A DNA stretch of 15,000 bases from Neocallimastix lanati (nom. inval.) (GCA_016946835.1 JACVTC010000087.1:637501-652500); one strand, 5' to 3'; numbered from the stretch's first letter, positions 1 to 8,956 are shown. Notes: a model not told the origin generated them from the sequence alone. A program made the numbers and translations.

Positions 1-568
1 ATAAATTAACGCTATAACGTCAACACCATAATAAAAAGGAGAAAAAAAAAAAATACTCATGATTCAGGAAACCCCCTCTGGAAGTGATTAAATCAATTAA
101 AATACAAAAAAAAAAAAATTTTTTTTATATCACTATCATTAAAAAATATTCACAATTCACAATTATCATTTGAATTTTTTATTTTTTATTTTATTATTAT
201 TTTTTTTTTTCTTTGGATTGGAACGAATTAAATGTGGATTCAACTTGGATGTGATTTTCATGAGAGAAAATTGGAAAATATAAAAAATAAAATAAAAATA
301 AAAATAAGACTGGAAATAGTACTGTTTAGATGAAAAAAAAAAAAAAATTTTTTTTTAAATTACCATATTTAATAGTACTTAGAGGTAGCATTATTTACTT
401 TCTGATAATAATAACAATAATAATAATAATAATAAATAATAAATATAACTTAAAAAAGAAAGAAAGAAAGAAAAAAAAAAAAAAAAAAACATTTATTACA
501 AAAATATTATAAAAATATTAATAATACATAATTATTATTATTGTTATTATACTTTAAAAATATTTTTA

Positions 569-605
<37 letters not shown>

Positions 606-812
606 TTAATACAATTTTATTATAGACGATTTTTTTTTTTTGTCCTTGTAATAAAAAAAATTTTTTTTTATGATTTTTTTTTGTTTTTATTAAATATATG
701 AGCTACTTTTTTTTTTAATTTGTTATTATTATTATTATTTTTTTATTTTCTTTTATCCCATTAACATCTGATTATTTATTAAATTAATGTATTTCGACAT
801 TTTCAGAATTTC
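1..812. other. Unassigned AT-rich flank with two small GC-richer islands
   Basis: This is mostly poly-A, poly-T and ATT/AAT runs, downstream of eif3J. Two islands stand out. The first (about 1-105) contains AACGCTATAACGTCAACACC and a C-run. On the minus strand an ATG at 60-58 opens a 20-codon frame (MSIFFFSPFYYGVDVIALIY) that runs off the window edge. On the plus strand ATTCAG at 61-66 could be a splice acceptor followed by a short ETPSGSD stop. The second island (about 212-285) has short frames on both strands, for example LERIKCGFNLDVIFMRENW on the plus strand. Neither is recognisable as a known gene, and I cannot decide the strand. Confidence 0.3.
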
Positions 813-2942
813 TTACATGAAATCGTAATCTAGTTATATAATAAAAATGAATTTTGTATTTAAAAAAATATATATATTAGTTAAATTATATTATATATAA
901 AAAAATTTTTTTTTTTTCTGTCATTATATGTATATTTATAATTACCATCAGCACCTGTTTTTTTTTTTTTTTTTTTTTTTTGTTGTTAAAAAAAAAAAAA
1001 TTAAATAAAATAAAAATAAAATAAAAATTATATTTAATATAAAAAAACAAATAAATATACGTATATTTATTGTTAAACATATTTATTATTATTTTATATT
1101 ATTAATACGAATATTTAAAACATTATTTTGCTTACCATCATCGTAGTTATTGTATTTCATACCATCAGAAATAATATCATTATCATAGGCTTGCTTAATA
1201 GTAGCCTTCTTTGGAGCTATTCACATTTATATAAATATTTTTATATAATTGAAAAAATTTTTTAAATTATATATATATTAATAAAACAATATGGTTTAAG
1301 TAATTATGGTTGTTTTTAATTTATTAATTAATAATCAATAACAATAACAATATTAAAACTTATTATTTACTCTTCTTCTTTTTAGCTTGAGCCTTTTGTT
1401 TATTAGTAATTTCAAGTTGTAAAGTACTAATTAACTTTCTAACATTAGCAATTTCCATTGGTTCAGAAATTCTTTTAAGTAAAGTTTCTAACATAGCATT
1501 GTAGAATTGGTTTTTCTTTTATATATATATTAGAATAAACAAACAATTAAATTAATTTAGTATATTTGTTTATATAAAAACATTACATTTAATATTTGAA
1601 TAAGCATTTGAAATAATAATAATAAATAATAACATTAATATTAATTATTTATTTTTGTTTATGCAAGTTTAATTTATTTTTATTTTTTTAAATTATCCAT
1701 TTATCTTTTTTTTTTTTTTTTTTTTATAATTATTCAATACGTACATTATATCTCGAAATTTCTTCATAAACAGCTTCAGCGTACTTTACGAAATCATCTC
1801 TGGTCTTTGGCTTTAATTCTTCGATATAAACCTTCTTATCTTTTTCAGGGACATTATCATCATCATCATCATCAAATACATCATCAGATACACGCTTATT
1901 TTGAACAGCAGAGTCAGCTTTATTTATTATTATTATTATTATTTTCATTATATAATTATAATAATTTTATAATTTATACGTTATTTTTAATCAGTTTGTA
2001 TTCGTTTCTTTTCTTTCTTTTTTTTTTTTATAAAAAAAAAAAAAATATAAAAATTTACCACCGAATAAATCAAGAGTGTTTTGGAAATCAGCATCTTGAA
2101 CAAGCTTAGCTTCTCTTAACTTACGTTGATCGATAGTTTCATTTTCAAGTTCCTTTATTTTTGATTATCATTATTAATTTTTATTATATCATTTTAAATA
2201 AAAATAATAATTTCAACATTAAAAAAATAATATAAAATAAAAAAATGTTAACAAATATTTTTTTTATATTATATATGATTTATAATATTACTACTATTAT
2301 TATTATTTTTTAAAAAATATATATATTTATTTATTTGTATATCAATAATTTAAAACAAAAAACAAATAAACAAACAATCATACTTCTCTTTCTCTTCTTT
2401 CCCTGGCTTTCTTTTCTTCAGAAGCTTTTCTTTGTTGAGCCTTAGTTAATTTTTTACCAGTTTGTTTTGGGTTAACCTTTGGAGCTGGCTTTGGATTTGC
2501 TGGTTTTGGTTTTTCGTCTTCTGAATCATCCCAAGATTCCTTTTAAAAATTTATTGAAATTATTAGTAATTTATAATATGTTGATTGTTTTAGATTATTT
2601 TTATCCTTTTTTTTTTTTTATTTTTTTTTTTATTTTATTTTATTCATTATCTCTTATTATATGTAGATTATATAAATTATTTTAATTAATTTTAAAAATT
2701 TACTTTAATTTCTTCTTCAGATTCAACATCTTCATCATCCCATTTGTTCTTAACAGCTGGTAACTTGATGTCATCGAAATCTTCGTTTTCTATTTTATTA
2801 ATTAAATATAATGATTTTTTTTTTTAAAAAAAAAAAAAAAAAGAAAATAAAATATTAATATATATATATATTTTTTCAAGAACCTCCAAAACCGAAATAG
2901 TTTGTATATATATAATAATTTTTAAATACCCCAATCGTCCAT
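813..2942 (-). CDS. eif3J: Eukaryotic translation initiation factor 3 subunit J, nine exons
   Basis: eIF3j is the loosely bound eIF3 subunit that sits near the 40S decoding centre and helps mRNA and initiation-factor loading and ribosome recycling. Exons inferred on the minus strand: 2942-2930, 2789-2704, 2539-2384, 2152-2059, 1917-1745, 1515-1371, 1216-1136, 954-946 (microexon) and 829-813. All introns are GT..AG and reading phase is kept throughout, giving 257 residues (human is about 258). The protein starts MDDWENEDFDD, an acidic Trp-containing N-terminus typical of the family. A Lys/Glu/Arg-rich helix follows (about residues 60-85), then DLFGGADS, a run of six Asp, and the conserved TRDDFVKYAEAV helix. 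It continues with NAMLETLLKRISEPMEI, a basic AKKKK stretch, and the C-terminal YDFM that matches the family's DYEDFM end. The start is the only ATG that gives MDDW. Upstream on this strand is an AT-rich spacer, then dolpp1 in the same direction. Exon boundaries come from phase and homology and are untested. Confidence 0.9.
946..954 (-). other. eif3J: Candidate 9-nt microexon of eif3J
   Basis: On the minus strand the sequence AAACAG, then GTGCTGATG, then GTAATT looks like acceptor, a three-codon exon and donor. Exon 7 ends in phase 1, the 9 nt keep that phase, and the last exon (829-813) continues it to YDFM and a stop. Using it gives ...YDDGADDYDFM in two introns of 181 and 116 nt. Skipping it gives ...YDDDYDFM through one intron of 306 nt, long for this organism. 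Both products are in frame, so optional use is possible. A weak point is the poly-A, not poly-pyrimidine, run just before the acceptor. Confidence 0.5.
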
Positions 2943-3155
2943 CTTTTTTTACTTTTTTTTTTATTATTTATTTAATTTCTTAATAAATTAAAATAAACTA
3001 AAATAATAAAACTGATAAAAAAAAATTTTTTTTATTTTTATTATTATAATTAAATGGATTCATATACAGTACCATAAATCTAAATTAAATTTAAATTTTT
3101 TTAATATATGTATACTATATATATATAATATATGTACATGTAATTTTTTTTTAAT

Positions 3156-3190
3156 ATTCCTGATTATATAAAATATTTCGGGGAAAGATT
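3156..3190 (-). promoter_or_regulatory. Candidate upstream element of eif3J
   Basis: Read on the minus strand this patch is CTTTCCCCGAAATATTTTAT followed by ATAATCAGGAAT. It has a CCCC core and a TATA-like stretch in otherwise AT-only DNA, about 215-250 nt upstream of the eif3J start. Non-AT islands in dictyostelid intergenic DNA are often regulatory. I do not match it to a named factor site, and the distance is rather long for a TATA box. Confidence 0.2.
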
Positions 3191-3501
3191 AAAAAAATTT
3201 TTTTTTAATTATTTTTTATTAATCAAAATCAATGGAAAAAAATAGTTTTAATTTTTTTTTTTAAAAGTAAAATTATAATAATAAAAAAAAAGTTAGTATA
3301 TAATTTTAATATACTTTGAGAATATTAAAAAGAAAACAAAAAATAAAATAATAAATATATATATTAAATTCAGTTTATAAATAATACATTTAAGAGTATA
3401 TAATTTTTTTTCTTTGTTTTATTAAAAAAATAGGTAGAATAAAACTTCTTATTTTATTAAGGCTTTAATTAAATGAAGAGAGTATTAATAAATAATTCTA
3501 G

Positions 3502-3536
3502 ATTATTATTATTATTATTATTATTATTACTACTAC

Positions 3537-3569
<33 letters not shown>

Positions 3570-3593
3570 GATTATGATTATGATTATTATTAC
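3502..3593. repeat. (ATT)n microsatellite with ACT and ATG variants
   Basis: About 30 ATT triplets are interrupted by three ACT and three ATG variants. On the minus strand this reads as Asn with His and Ser interruptions, ending LELFINTLFI and a stop, as a coding Asn tract might. The frame is closed by TAA just upstream and no partner exon is visible, so a non-coding microsatellite is the simpler reading. Confidence 0.85.
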
Positions 3594-4075
3594 AATTGAC
3601 AATAACTGATAATTAGAAAAATAATAATAATAAAATAATAAAAATATATATTACTAATAATAAAAATATTCATTCATTTTAATAATGAAAAAATTTAATA
3701 ATTATTAAATAGTAGATATTATTAAGAAAACATTAATAATAAAATTATAATATTTTGTTTTATTAAATTTTTATTTTATTTTTCTTAAATTATAAAAAAA
3801 ATTATAAAAAAATGAAATTAAAAATACATATAAATTAATATTTTATTAGTATATAGTAATTATGTTTTATATTTGATAATAATTTTTTTTTTTTTTTTCT
3901 AATTTATTGAAATATAATTAATAGTAAATATATATATATATGTTATTATTTTTACTATTAATAAATGAAATTTATTATATTATAGTTATATATAGATATA
4001 GACTTTTTATATATATATATATTTATGTTTAGTTTTTATTACTTTTAATTTTATTATTTTTGATTATTATTGCTA

Positions 4076-5261
4076 TTATTCATTTTTCTTTTGTTTAAAA
4101 TAATATTTCATTCTTTGTTCATATTCCCAAACGAAAACATTATCAATATTTTCTGAATCTTGAATTAAAAGGAATCGTGAAATTGGATGCTCAAGTATTG
4201 GTCTAAACCATTTTGGCCTAATATAAGAATCAACTATGTAAAACCAATAGGAACCAGTAATAATACCTAAAGTAATACCGACAAAAATTTGTTTTGGTGA
4301 ATGATATAAAAGATAGTATCTATTCATATATAAAAAAAATAAAATTAATAGTAATAATAATAATATATATATATATTAGAATTAATAAGTAAATATAATA
4401 TAATAGTTATATATTAAAAAATAACGCATTTTAACAATAAATAAATTAATAAATAAATCAATAAATAAATCAATAAACCAATAAAAATAATAAAACAAAA
4501 ACAAACAAACAAACAAACAAACAAATATATATAAACCTTGAAAAAGCAACAATTAAAGCAGCAAGAATTAATCCCACACTTATAAGATATTTCCAAATGT
4601 TATACTTCATTTTTAGTCTATATGAAACCATATATTATTAGAATATATATATATATATATATATATATTTGATTAATAATTAGTAATATTTTATCATATA
4701 AACATTTTAAAATCTATAAATTGAATTTCGAAATTTATTTTAAAATAATAATATTTCAATTTTGATATATTTTATTATTATTTATGATAAAGATATTTGC
4801 TTTAAAAACATATATAAAATGCAATAGCTTGCAAAGAAAGACATAAATTGAGAATGACTTGAAGGCATTCCATATCCAGTAGTTACAGTATCTTGAATTT
4901 ATCATAATATTATATTTATACATATAAAAATAATTCAAATTAAAATTTCATGTTATTGATATTAAAAAGGTTAACAAAAAATAATTTTAATTATTTATTA
5001 TATGAAAATTATAAATAAATTACTTTCTGGTCTTGGTTGTTTAATTATATTTTTAATTATAGTATTAAAAACTTCATTTAATAGTTGTCCTATTAAAGTA
5101 AAAGCAACAATTAAATCTCTTCTGGCAAGAATTACTGATGTATAAGCAACAATTAAAAAAACTGGGCATAATGATGAAAGAGCTAAAATCATACCAATGA
5201 AATCATTTTTTTCATATAGGACATGAGTTAAAGAAATTGGTTTTCTTTCTATGTTTTCCAT
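4076..5261 (-). CDS. dolpp1: Dolichyldiphosphatase (PAP2 superfamily), four exons
   Basis: The enzyme removes a phosphate from dolichyl diphosphate on the lumenal face of the ER, so the dolichol carrier can be reused in N-glycosylation. Exons on the minus strand: 5261-5024, 4891-4801, 4617-4537 and 4319-4076, giving 217 residues (human DOLPP1 is about 238). All three PAP2 motifs are present: K70..R77-P78 in KNIIKQPRP, PSSH at 89-92, and S136-R137 with H143 in SRYYLLYH. Family hallmarks also include PISLTHV near the start, GYGMPSSHSQFM, and the C-terminal HPISRFLLIQDSENIDNVFVW. Hydrophobic segments lie at about residues 21-45, 49-72, 95-110, 118-136 and 147-165, as expected for a polytopic membrane protein. 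Introns are 132, 183 and 217 nt. Introns 1 and 3 are GT..AG; intron 2 seems to start with GC. It is in the same direction as eif3J but is separated by more than 1.1 kb, so there is no sign of linked expression. Confidence 0.93.
4440..4526. repeat. AAAT/CAAA simple repeat inside dolpp1 intron 3
   Basis: Runs of AAAT (about 4440-4475) pass into about seven CAAA units (about 4498-4525). They lie wholly within the intron bounded by 4536 and 4320. Confidence 0.8.
4618..4800 (-). other. dolpp1: dolpp1 intron 2 with probable GC-AG boundaries
   Basis: Exon 2 runs in frame through YMFLK, and the next dinucleotide is GC (in GCAAAT), not GT. Reading on gives only a few codons before TAA, and no GT occurs before that stop. 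The acceptor TATAG at 4620-4618 leaves the one base needed to complete the codon and continues into KYNIWKYLIS, which resembles the corresponding human segment. The only GT choice is a weak GTTTTT 9 nt upstream. It is also in phase but would delete three residues of a hydrophobic helix. Confidence 0.6.
4642..4669. repeat. (AT)n microsatellite in dolpp1 intron 2
   Basis: An uninterrupted AT dinucleotide run lies within dolpp1 intron 2, near its acceptor on the minus strand. Confidence 0.85.
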
Positions 5262-5841
5262 TTGAATATTATATTATGTATAATGAATTTCTAAAATTAA
5301 TTTGGTCTATACTAAATAAGTTTATAATAGTTATATTAAAAATTGAATGATATAAAAAAGAAAACTTTTATTAATTTACTTTTCTTTATTTCTTAATTTA
5401 TTTTATTAATAATAGTACTTCTTACATATAATGAATATTAATATTTTTATATATATATATTTTTATTATTATTATTTTTTAATAATTTCAGATTTATTTT
5501 ATTAATTTTTTTTTTTTTTGTTAGAATATTTGATATATAAAAAAAGATTTTAATAGTCTTAAGTTTAATATTTTAATTAATATTAAAAAAATGGTTGGCT
5601 TAAAATAAGGTTATTTTTTATTAATATTTGCCACTTATATTTTAATAATTTTAAATAAATCATATTCAAAATATTCATTTTTTAATAATCAGCCACAAAT
5701 ACATAACTACATAAATCTTTCAAAATATGGATCATGAATAAATGTTACAATTAATTAACTTTTAAAAAACAATTAGAACATTATAATATAAAGTTTTATG
5801 ATAATGTAATTTATTAATAAAATTATGAATCTATACCTAAA

Positions 5842-5875
<34 letters not shown>

Positions 5876-5944
5876 GAATAATAAGAAATAAGACGTAATT
5901 ATTTAATTTGAATTATAAAAAAAATAAAATTAAATAATATATGA
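5262..5944. other. Intergenic region upstream of dolpp1
   Basis: This AT-rich spacer holds the dolpp1 promoter region; no specific element is recognisable. A weak coding-like fragment on the minus strand at 5635-5754 reads LIVTFIHDPYFERFM, a stop, LCICG, a stop, then LLKNEYFEYDLFKIIKI. It may be a decayed gene but I do not recognise the family. A poly-T run of about 28 nt lies at 5847-5874. Confidence 0.4.
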
Positions 5945-6152
5945 AAATATTATAAAAGAGGAAATTATCAAATCTGGTTTAATTCATCAAGTTTATATAT
6001 ATTAAATAATAAATATACTATTAAAGAAATAAGAAAATTTAATATATCAAAAAATTGCTGGATAGTTATTAATCATATTGTACATGATATTACTGATTTT
6101 TTTTTTTTTTTTTTTTTTTTTGAATTTTCATATAGATAGTGAACATATTTAA
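5945..6152 (+). pseudogene. Decayed cytochrome b5 domain fragment
   Basis: Cytochrome b5 domains bind heme and pass electrons to desaturases and hydroxylases. From 5945 the frame is open and includes YTIKEIRKFNISKNCWIVIN and then HIVHDITDF. This fits the family pattern Y-T-x-E-E-V, x-H-x, CWVVI, xVYDVTxF. A run of 25 T at 6097-6121 follows and shifts the frame by one. The shifted frame gives NFHIDSEHI then a stop at 6150-6152. The position of the heme-ligand motif HPGG reads HIDS, so the axial His may remain but the Pro-Gly-Gly is gone. No start codon is in frame (TGA at 5942-5944) and no second half of the domain follows. No splice donor is visible that would rescue it. I read it as a truncated pseudogene; by-eye similarity only. 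Confidence 0.55.
6097..6121. repeat. 25-nt poly-T run splitting the cytochrome b5 relic
   Basis: An uninterrupted T run occurs where the family has a short loop between the DVTxF and HPGG motifs. Its length puts the two halves in different frames, so slippage here is a plausible disabling event. Confidence 0.8.
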
Positions 6153-6210
6153 AAAAAAAAAAATTTTTTTCTTCACAAATTATTAATTAATTTAATCTAT
6201 TAAAATATTT

Positions 6211-6807
6211 ACAAGCACCATTTGGCGTCATGATACTGTCGAGTCTTTTCAGTTTTACAATGAGCTTGATTTAGCAGTAGATTTATAGAGTACAATTACT
6301 TGATTTTATTTGTTCTTTTGATATTGAAAATACACACGACACTCTGCATATATTGACATGGGCTATATTAATGAATTGGTTAAGTTATTATGCAAGCTCT
6401 CAGCGATATCCATCAGTGAACACTTCAAAGTTAAATACCATAATGATGTGGAACCCGCAAAATAGCAGACAAGGGGTCTAGATTCACTTATTTCACCAAT
6501 ATACGGTACTGAGTTGCTACTCACCAAAACGTGCATTTTCTATAAAAAACAACAAGGCGCCCTGCAGCAAGAAGTCTTATGGCTATCACATCTCTTATAA
6601 GACGCATTCGGTGTACGAGGGCGTAAGTGCCCTTGTCAGAACATATGAATTCAATCGATAACATGTTTTATGAGGAGTCCAAAGAAATACCCGGCCGTCA
6701 TTGATTTGAGTAGCTATTAGTACGACAACATCAATAGCAGGAACAATGGCGACTGGCCCGAAATAGTTGCAAAATCCTCCAATGTAATCAGTGGCCATAT
6801 CATCTAA
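6211..6807 (+). mobile_element. Decayed Ty1/copia-type retrotransposon, RNase H end of pol
   Basis: The base composition differs sharply from its surroundings: about 35-47% G+C by line with several CpG, against roughly 10-15% around it. One plus-strand frame (6211 aca, ending with TAA at 6805-6807) keeps family-like motifs in order despite several in-frame stops. They are YHNDVEPAK..QTR (position of YxDxDWAGD), a following YKKQ (SKKQ), EVLWLSHLL (EALWLxxLL), IQSITCFM (DNQSAIxM), KYPAVIDLSSY (xxKHIDIRYH), then DNIN and IVAKSSNV (YVPTxxNVAD). The order and rough spacing fit the C-terminal RNase H of copia pol. About a dozen residues around the expected SSTEAEY are missing. The integrase and most of the reverse transcriptase are absent. 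A 67-codon minus-strand frame at 6595-6798 is an antisense shadow. Similarity is by eye against remembered family motifs, so other retroelements remain possible. Confidence 0.55.
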
Positions 6808-6935
6808 TCAAACGACAAATATGGAGTCTTTACTATCTCGAATCTAAAGGTCTAAAGATGCCTAAAAACTAGACTTTGTATCTATTGGTCACTTACTTAG
6901 TAACCACACTATAGAAAAGAATATATTAATTTTAT

Positions 6936-6958
6936 AGGAAAAGAATGAAAAGATAGGA
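6936..6958 (+). other. Possible degenerate polypurine tract of the copia relic
   Basis: A stretch of A/G with two T interruptions (AGGAAAAGAA, T, GAAAAGA, T, AGGA) lies about 130 nt after the pol-like remnant. In copia elements a polypurine tract just before the 3' LTR primes plus-strand synthesis. No paired LTRs are visible, so this is only positional support. Confidence 0.2.
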
Positions 6959-6959
6959 C

Positions 6960-7949
6960 TAACATGCTTTGTAATAATTTGTTAATTAAATATAGAATTA
7001 TAATTAATTTTATTTTTTCCCAGTAGATAAAGGTCATCTCTAGATTGTTATTAATATTTTATAAACAATATAATATTTAAACAAAGAAATCAAAATTTAT
7101 AGAACTATAAATAAAGAAATGGATGAATAAATAAATATATTATAAATATATATATTACACAAAATTTTTTTATTTTTTTGAATAATGATTTTTTATAAAA
7201 ATATAATAAATAATAATTTTTTTTTAAGACATATAAGAAATTAAAAAATATAGGATTATTTAATAAAAAATAAATAAATATACATGCATTAATGTATTGC
7301 TTATATAAAATATATAAGAATAATAAGAAATAAATCCAATTTAATCAAATGAATGTTTATTTGTTTAAATTTATATTTATCTAATTTTAATGGATATTTG
7401 TTAATTAAACTTCTATCCTTCACTTTAAAGAAAGAATATGAAAAAAATTTCAGCAGAAATTGTTGTTAAGAGTTTTAACTAATATAAAGAAAAATTTTAA
7501 AATATTTCTTTTATAGTATATATTACATTTTTTTTTTAATTCAGATTAAAATACAAAATTTTAATTTAATTATAATTGTATTTATTATTATTATTATTTT
7601 TGTGTTGAATTTTTTTTTCATAGCTTTTAAATATGTTATATTTGATACATAACTATTTACAATAAATATATAATATATATATATATTATTAATATTTTAT
7701 TTTTCTTTTTTAGTATAAAAAAGGGTGCAATAGTTTGACTAATTTGAGTGTTGAAGTTGAGCAAGAATTTAACTTGTTCCTATGATAAGTACAAAAATAA
7801 ATATCATGTTCAAATTAAGAAGTTAATAATTTAGATCATAATTGCAAAGATTTTCAATAAAGCACAAAAAATAAAAAAAAAAATTATATATTATAATATT
7901 AATATTATAATATTACTACAATTATAATATATAATTTATACTATATATA
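6960..7949. other. AT-rich gene desert, no confident gene
   Basis: It contains simple AT sequence and a GC-richer patch around 7714-7860. There a good acceptor-like TTTTCTTTTTTAG is followed by a 24-codon plus-strand frame: YKKGCNSLTNLSVEVEQEFN, LFL, stop at 7783-7785. It could be a terminal exon or relic of a lost gene; no partner exon is visible. Another patch at about 7390-7480 is slightly GC-richer but has no usable frame. Confidence 0.4.
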
Positions 7950-8154
7950 AATAAATAATAAATAATAAATAATAAATAATAATAAATAATAAATAATAAA
8001 TAATAAATAATAAATAATTAAATAATAAATAATAAATAATAAATAATTAAATAATAAATAATAAATAATAAATAAATAATAAATAATAAATAATAAATAA
8101 TAAATAATAAATAATAAATAATAAATAATAAATAATAAATAATAAATAATAAAT
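7950..8154. repeat. 7-nt tandem array, unit AAATAAT
   Basis: About 28 copies of AAATAAT are present, with occasional indels of 3-4 nt (for example near 7980, 8015 and 8050). Long minus-strand frames through it, rich in YYLLFII, are artefacts of the 7-nt period and do not indicate a gene. Confidence 0.95.
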
Positions 8155-8956
8155 ATGAACAAATGAATATATTAATTTTTTTTATAGTAAATATATTTAA
8201 ATTTAATTTAGTTTTAATAATAATTAAACTTTTAATTAAATAATATTTGAAATAAAGTTTAATATTCTTAAATACAAATATAGTAAATATAAACTGAAAT
8301 GAATCATTTTTTTTATTATTATTTTTAATCATTGATACAATCATTGTAATTGGTATAAAACAATGAAGTACATCAATAAAATGTAGTACAATAATATATA
8401 AAATAATATATTACTCTATATAATTGATCATTTATAGTACCTATAATTAAAATTAAAGTTTACTAATTAAATTAATAAAATTTTATTAATAAAGAAATAG
8501 TTGAAATTGAAAATTGAGCATATTCCCCAATTTTATGAAAATGAAAAAGTTGATTTATTGCCACTATTATTATATTCATAAATATTATAGTAAATCAAAA
8601 TCTATAGTTATTATTAATAATTAAAACTATTAAAAGAAATGTTTAAGGTAGTAAAAATGTTTTTATTTTTTATTATAATAATAATAATAATAATAATAAT
8701 AATTAAAATTATTAATAATAATTTATAATAAAAATAATAATTAATATTAATAATTGTAATAATATTATTAATCATGATATAAGTATTAAAAAATAAAACA
8801 AAATAAAATAAAACATTTTTATTACCTTATCATTAAAATATTGATAATTGTTAAAACTATTGTTTTTAATTAATATCTTTTTTTCTCTGGTATACAATTG
8901 TTTATAATTAAAGAAATGTTTATATAATCGATTATAATTTTTATTAATAAAGAACA
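8155..8956. other. AT-rich spacer, no confident gene
   Basis: This is AT-only DNA with an ATA microsatellite at about 8675-8703. A minus-strand frame near 8465-8580 reads MNIIIVAINQLFHFHKIGEY then AQFSISTISLLIKFY. It is slightly richer in GC than its surroundings but has no neighbours that would make a gene. I see nothing else. Confidence 0.4.

Larger units (their letters stand above)
2943..4075. other. Intergenic spacer between dolpp1 and eif3J
   Basis: This spacer must hold the eif3J promoter and the dolpp1 3' UTR. It is almost pure A/T. The only notable parts are a GC-richer patch at 3156-3190 and an ATT triplet array at 3502-3593. No further gene is supported. Confidence 0.6.

Noticed and set aside
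330-512. A 60-codon plus-strand Lys/Ile-rich frame
   Set aside because: It consists of poly-A, poly-T and ATA simple sequence only.
886-1080. A 64-codon minus-strand frame covering the microexon region
   Set aside because: It is intronic AT DNA of eif3J; only the 9 nt at 946-954 fit the gene model.
1807-2109. A 100-codon plus-strand frame
   Set aside because: It is antisense to exons 4 and 5 of eif3J; its His-rich part is the complement of the poly-Asp codons.
2479-2685. A 68-codon plus-strand frame
   Set aside because: It is antisense to eif3J exon 3 and then runs into intron DNA.
3440-3620. Poly-Asn terminal exon on the minus strand over the ATT array
   Set aside because: The frame is closed directly upstream and no other exon is visible between dolpp1 and eif3J, so a microsatellite explains it better.
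4414-4938. Two 60-codon minus-strand frames
   Set aside because: They are out-of-frame readings of dolpp1 exons 2 and 3 running into introns.
6595-6798. A 67-codon minus-strand frame starting MATDYIGGF
   Set aside because: It is antisense to the copia-like plus frame, which carries the ordered motifs. The minus frame shows no family resemblance.
7950-8154. CRISPR-like regular array
   Set aside because: The unit is 7 nt with no spacers, and the genome is eukaryotic.
7941-8344. Two overlapping minus-strand frames with repeated YYLLFII
   Set aside because: They arise from the 7-nt array. A 7-nt unit stays open in several frames and gives a 7-residue protein repeat without meaning.
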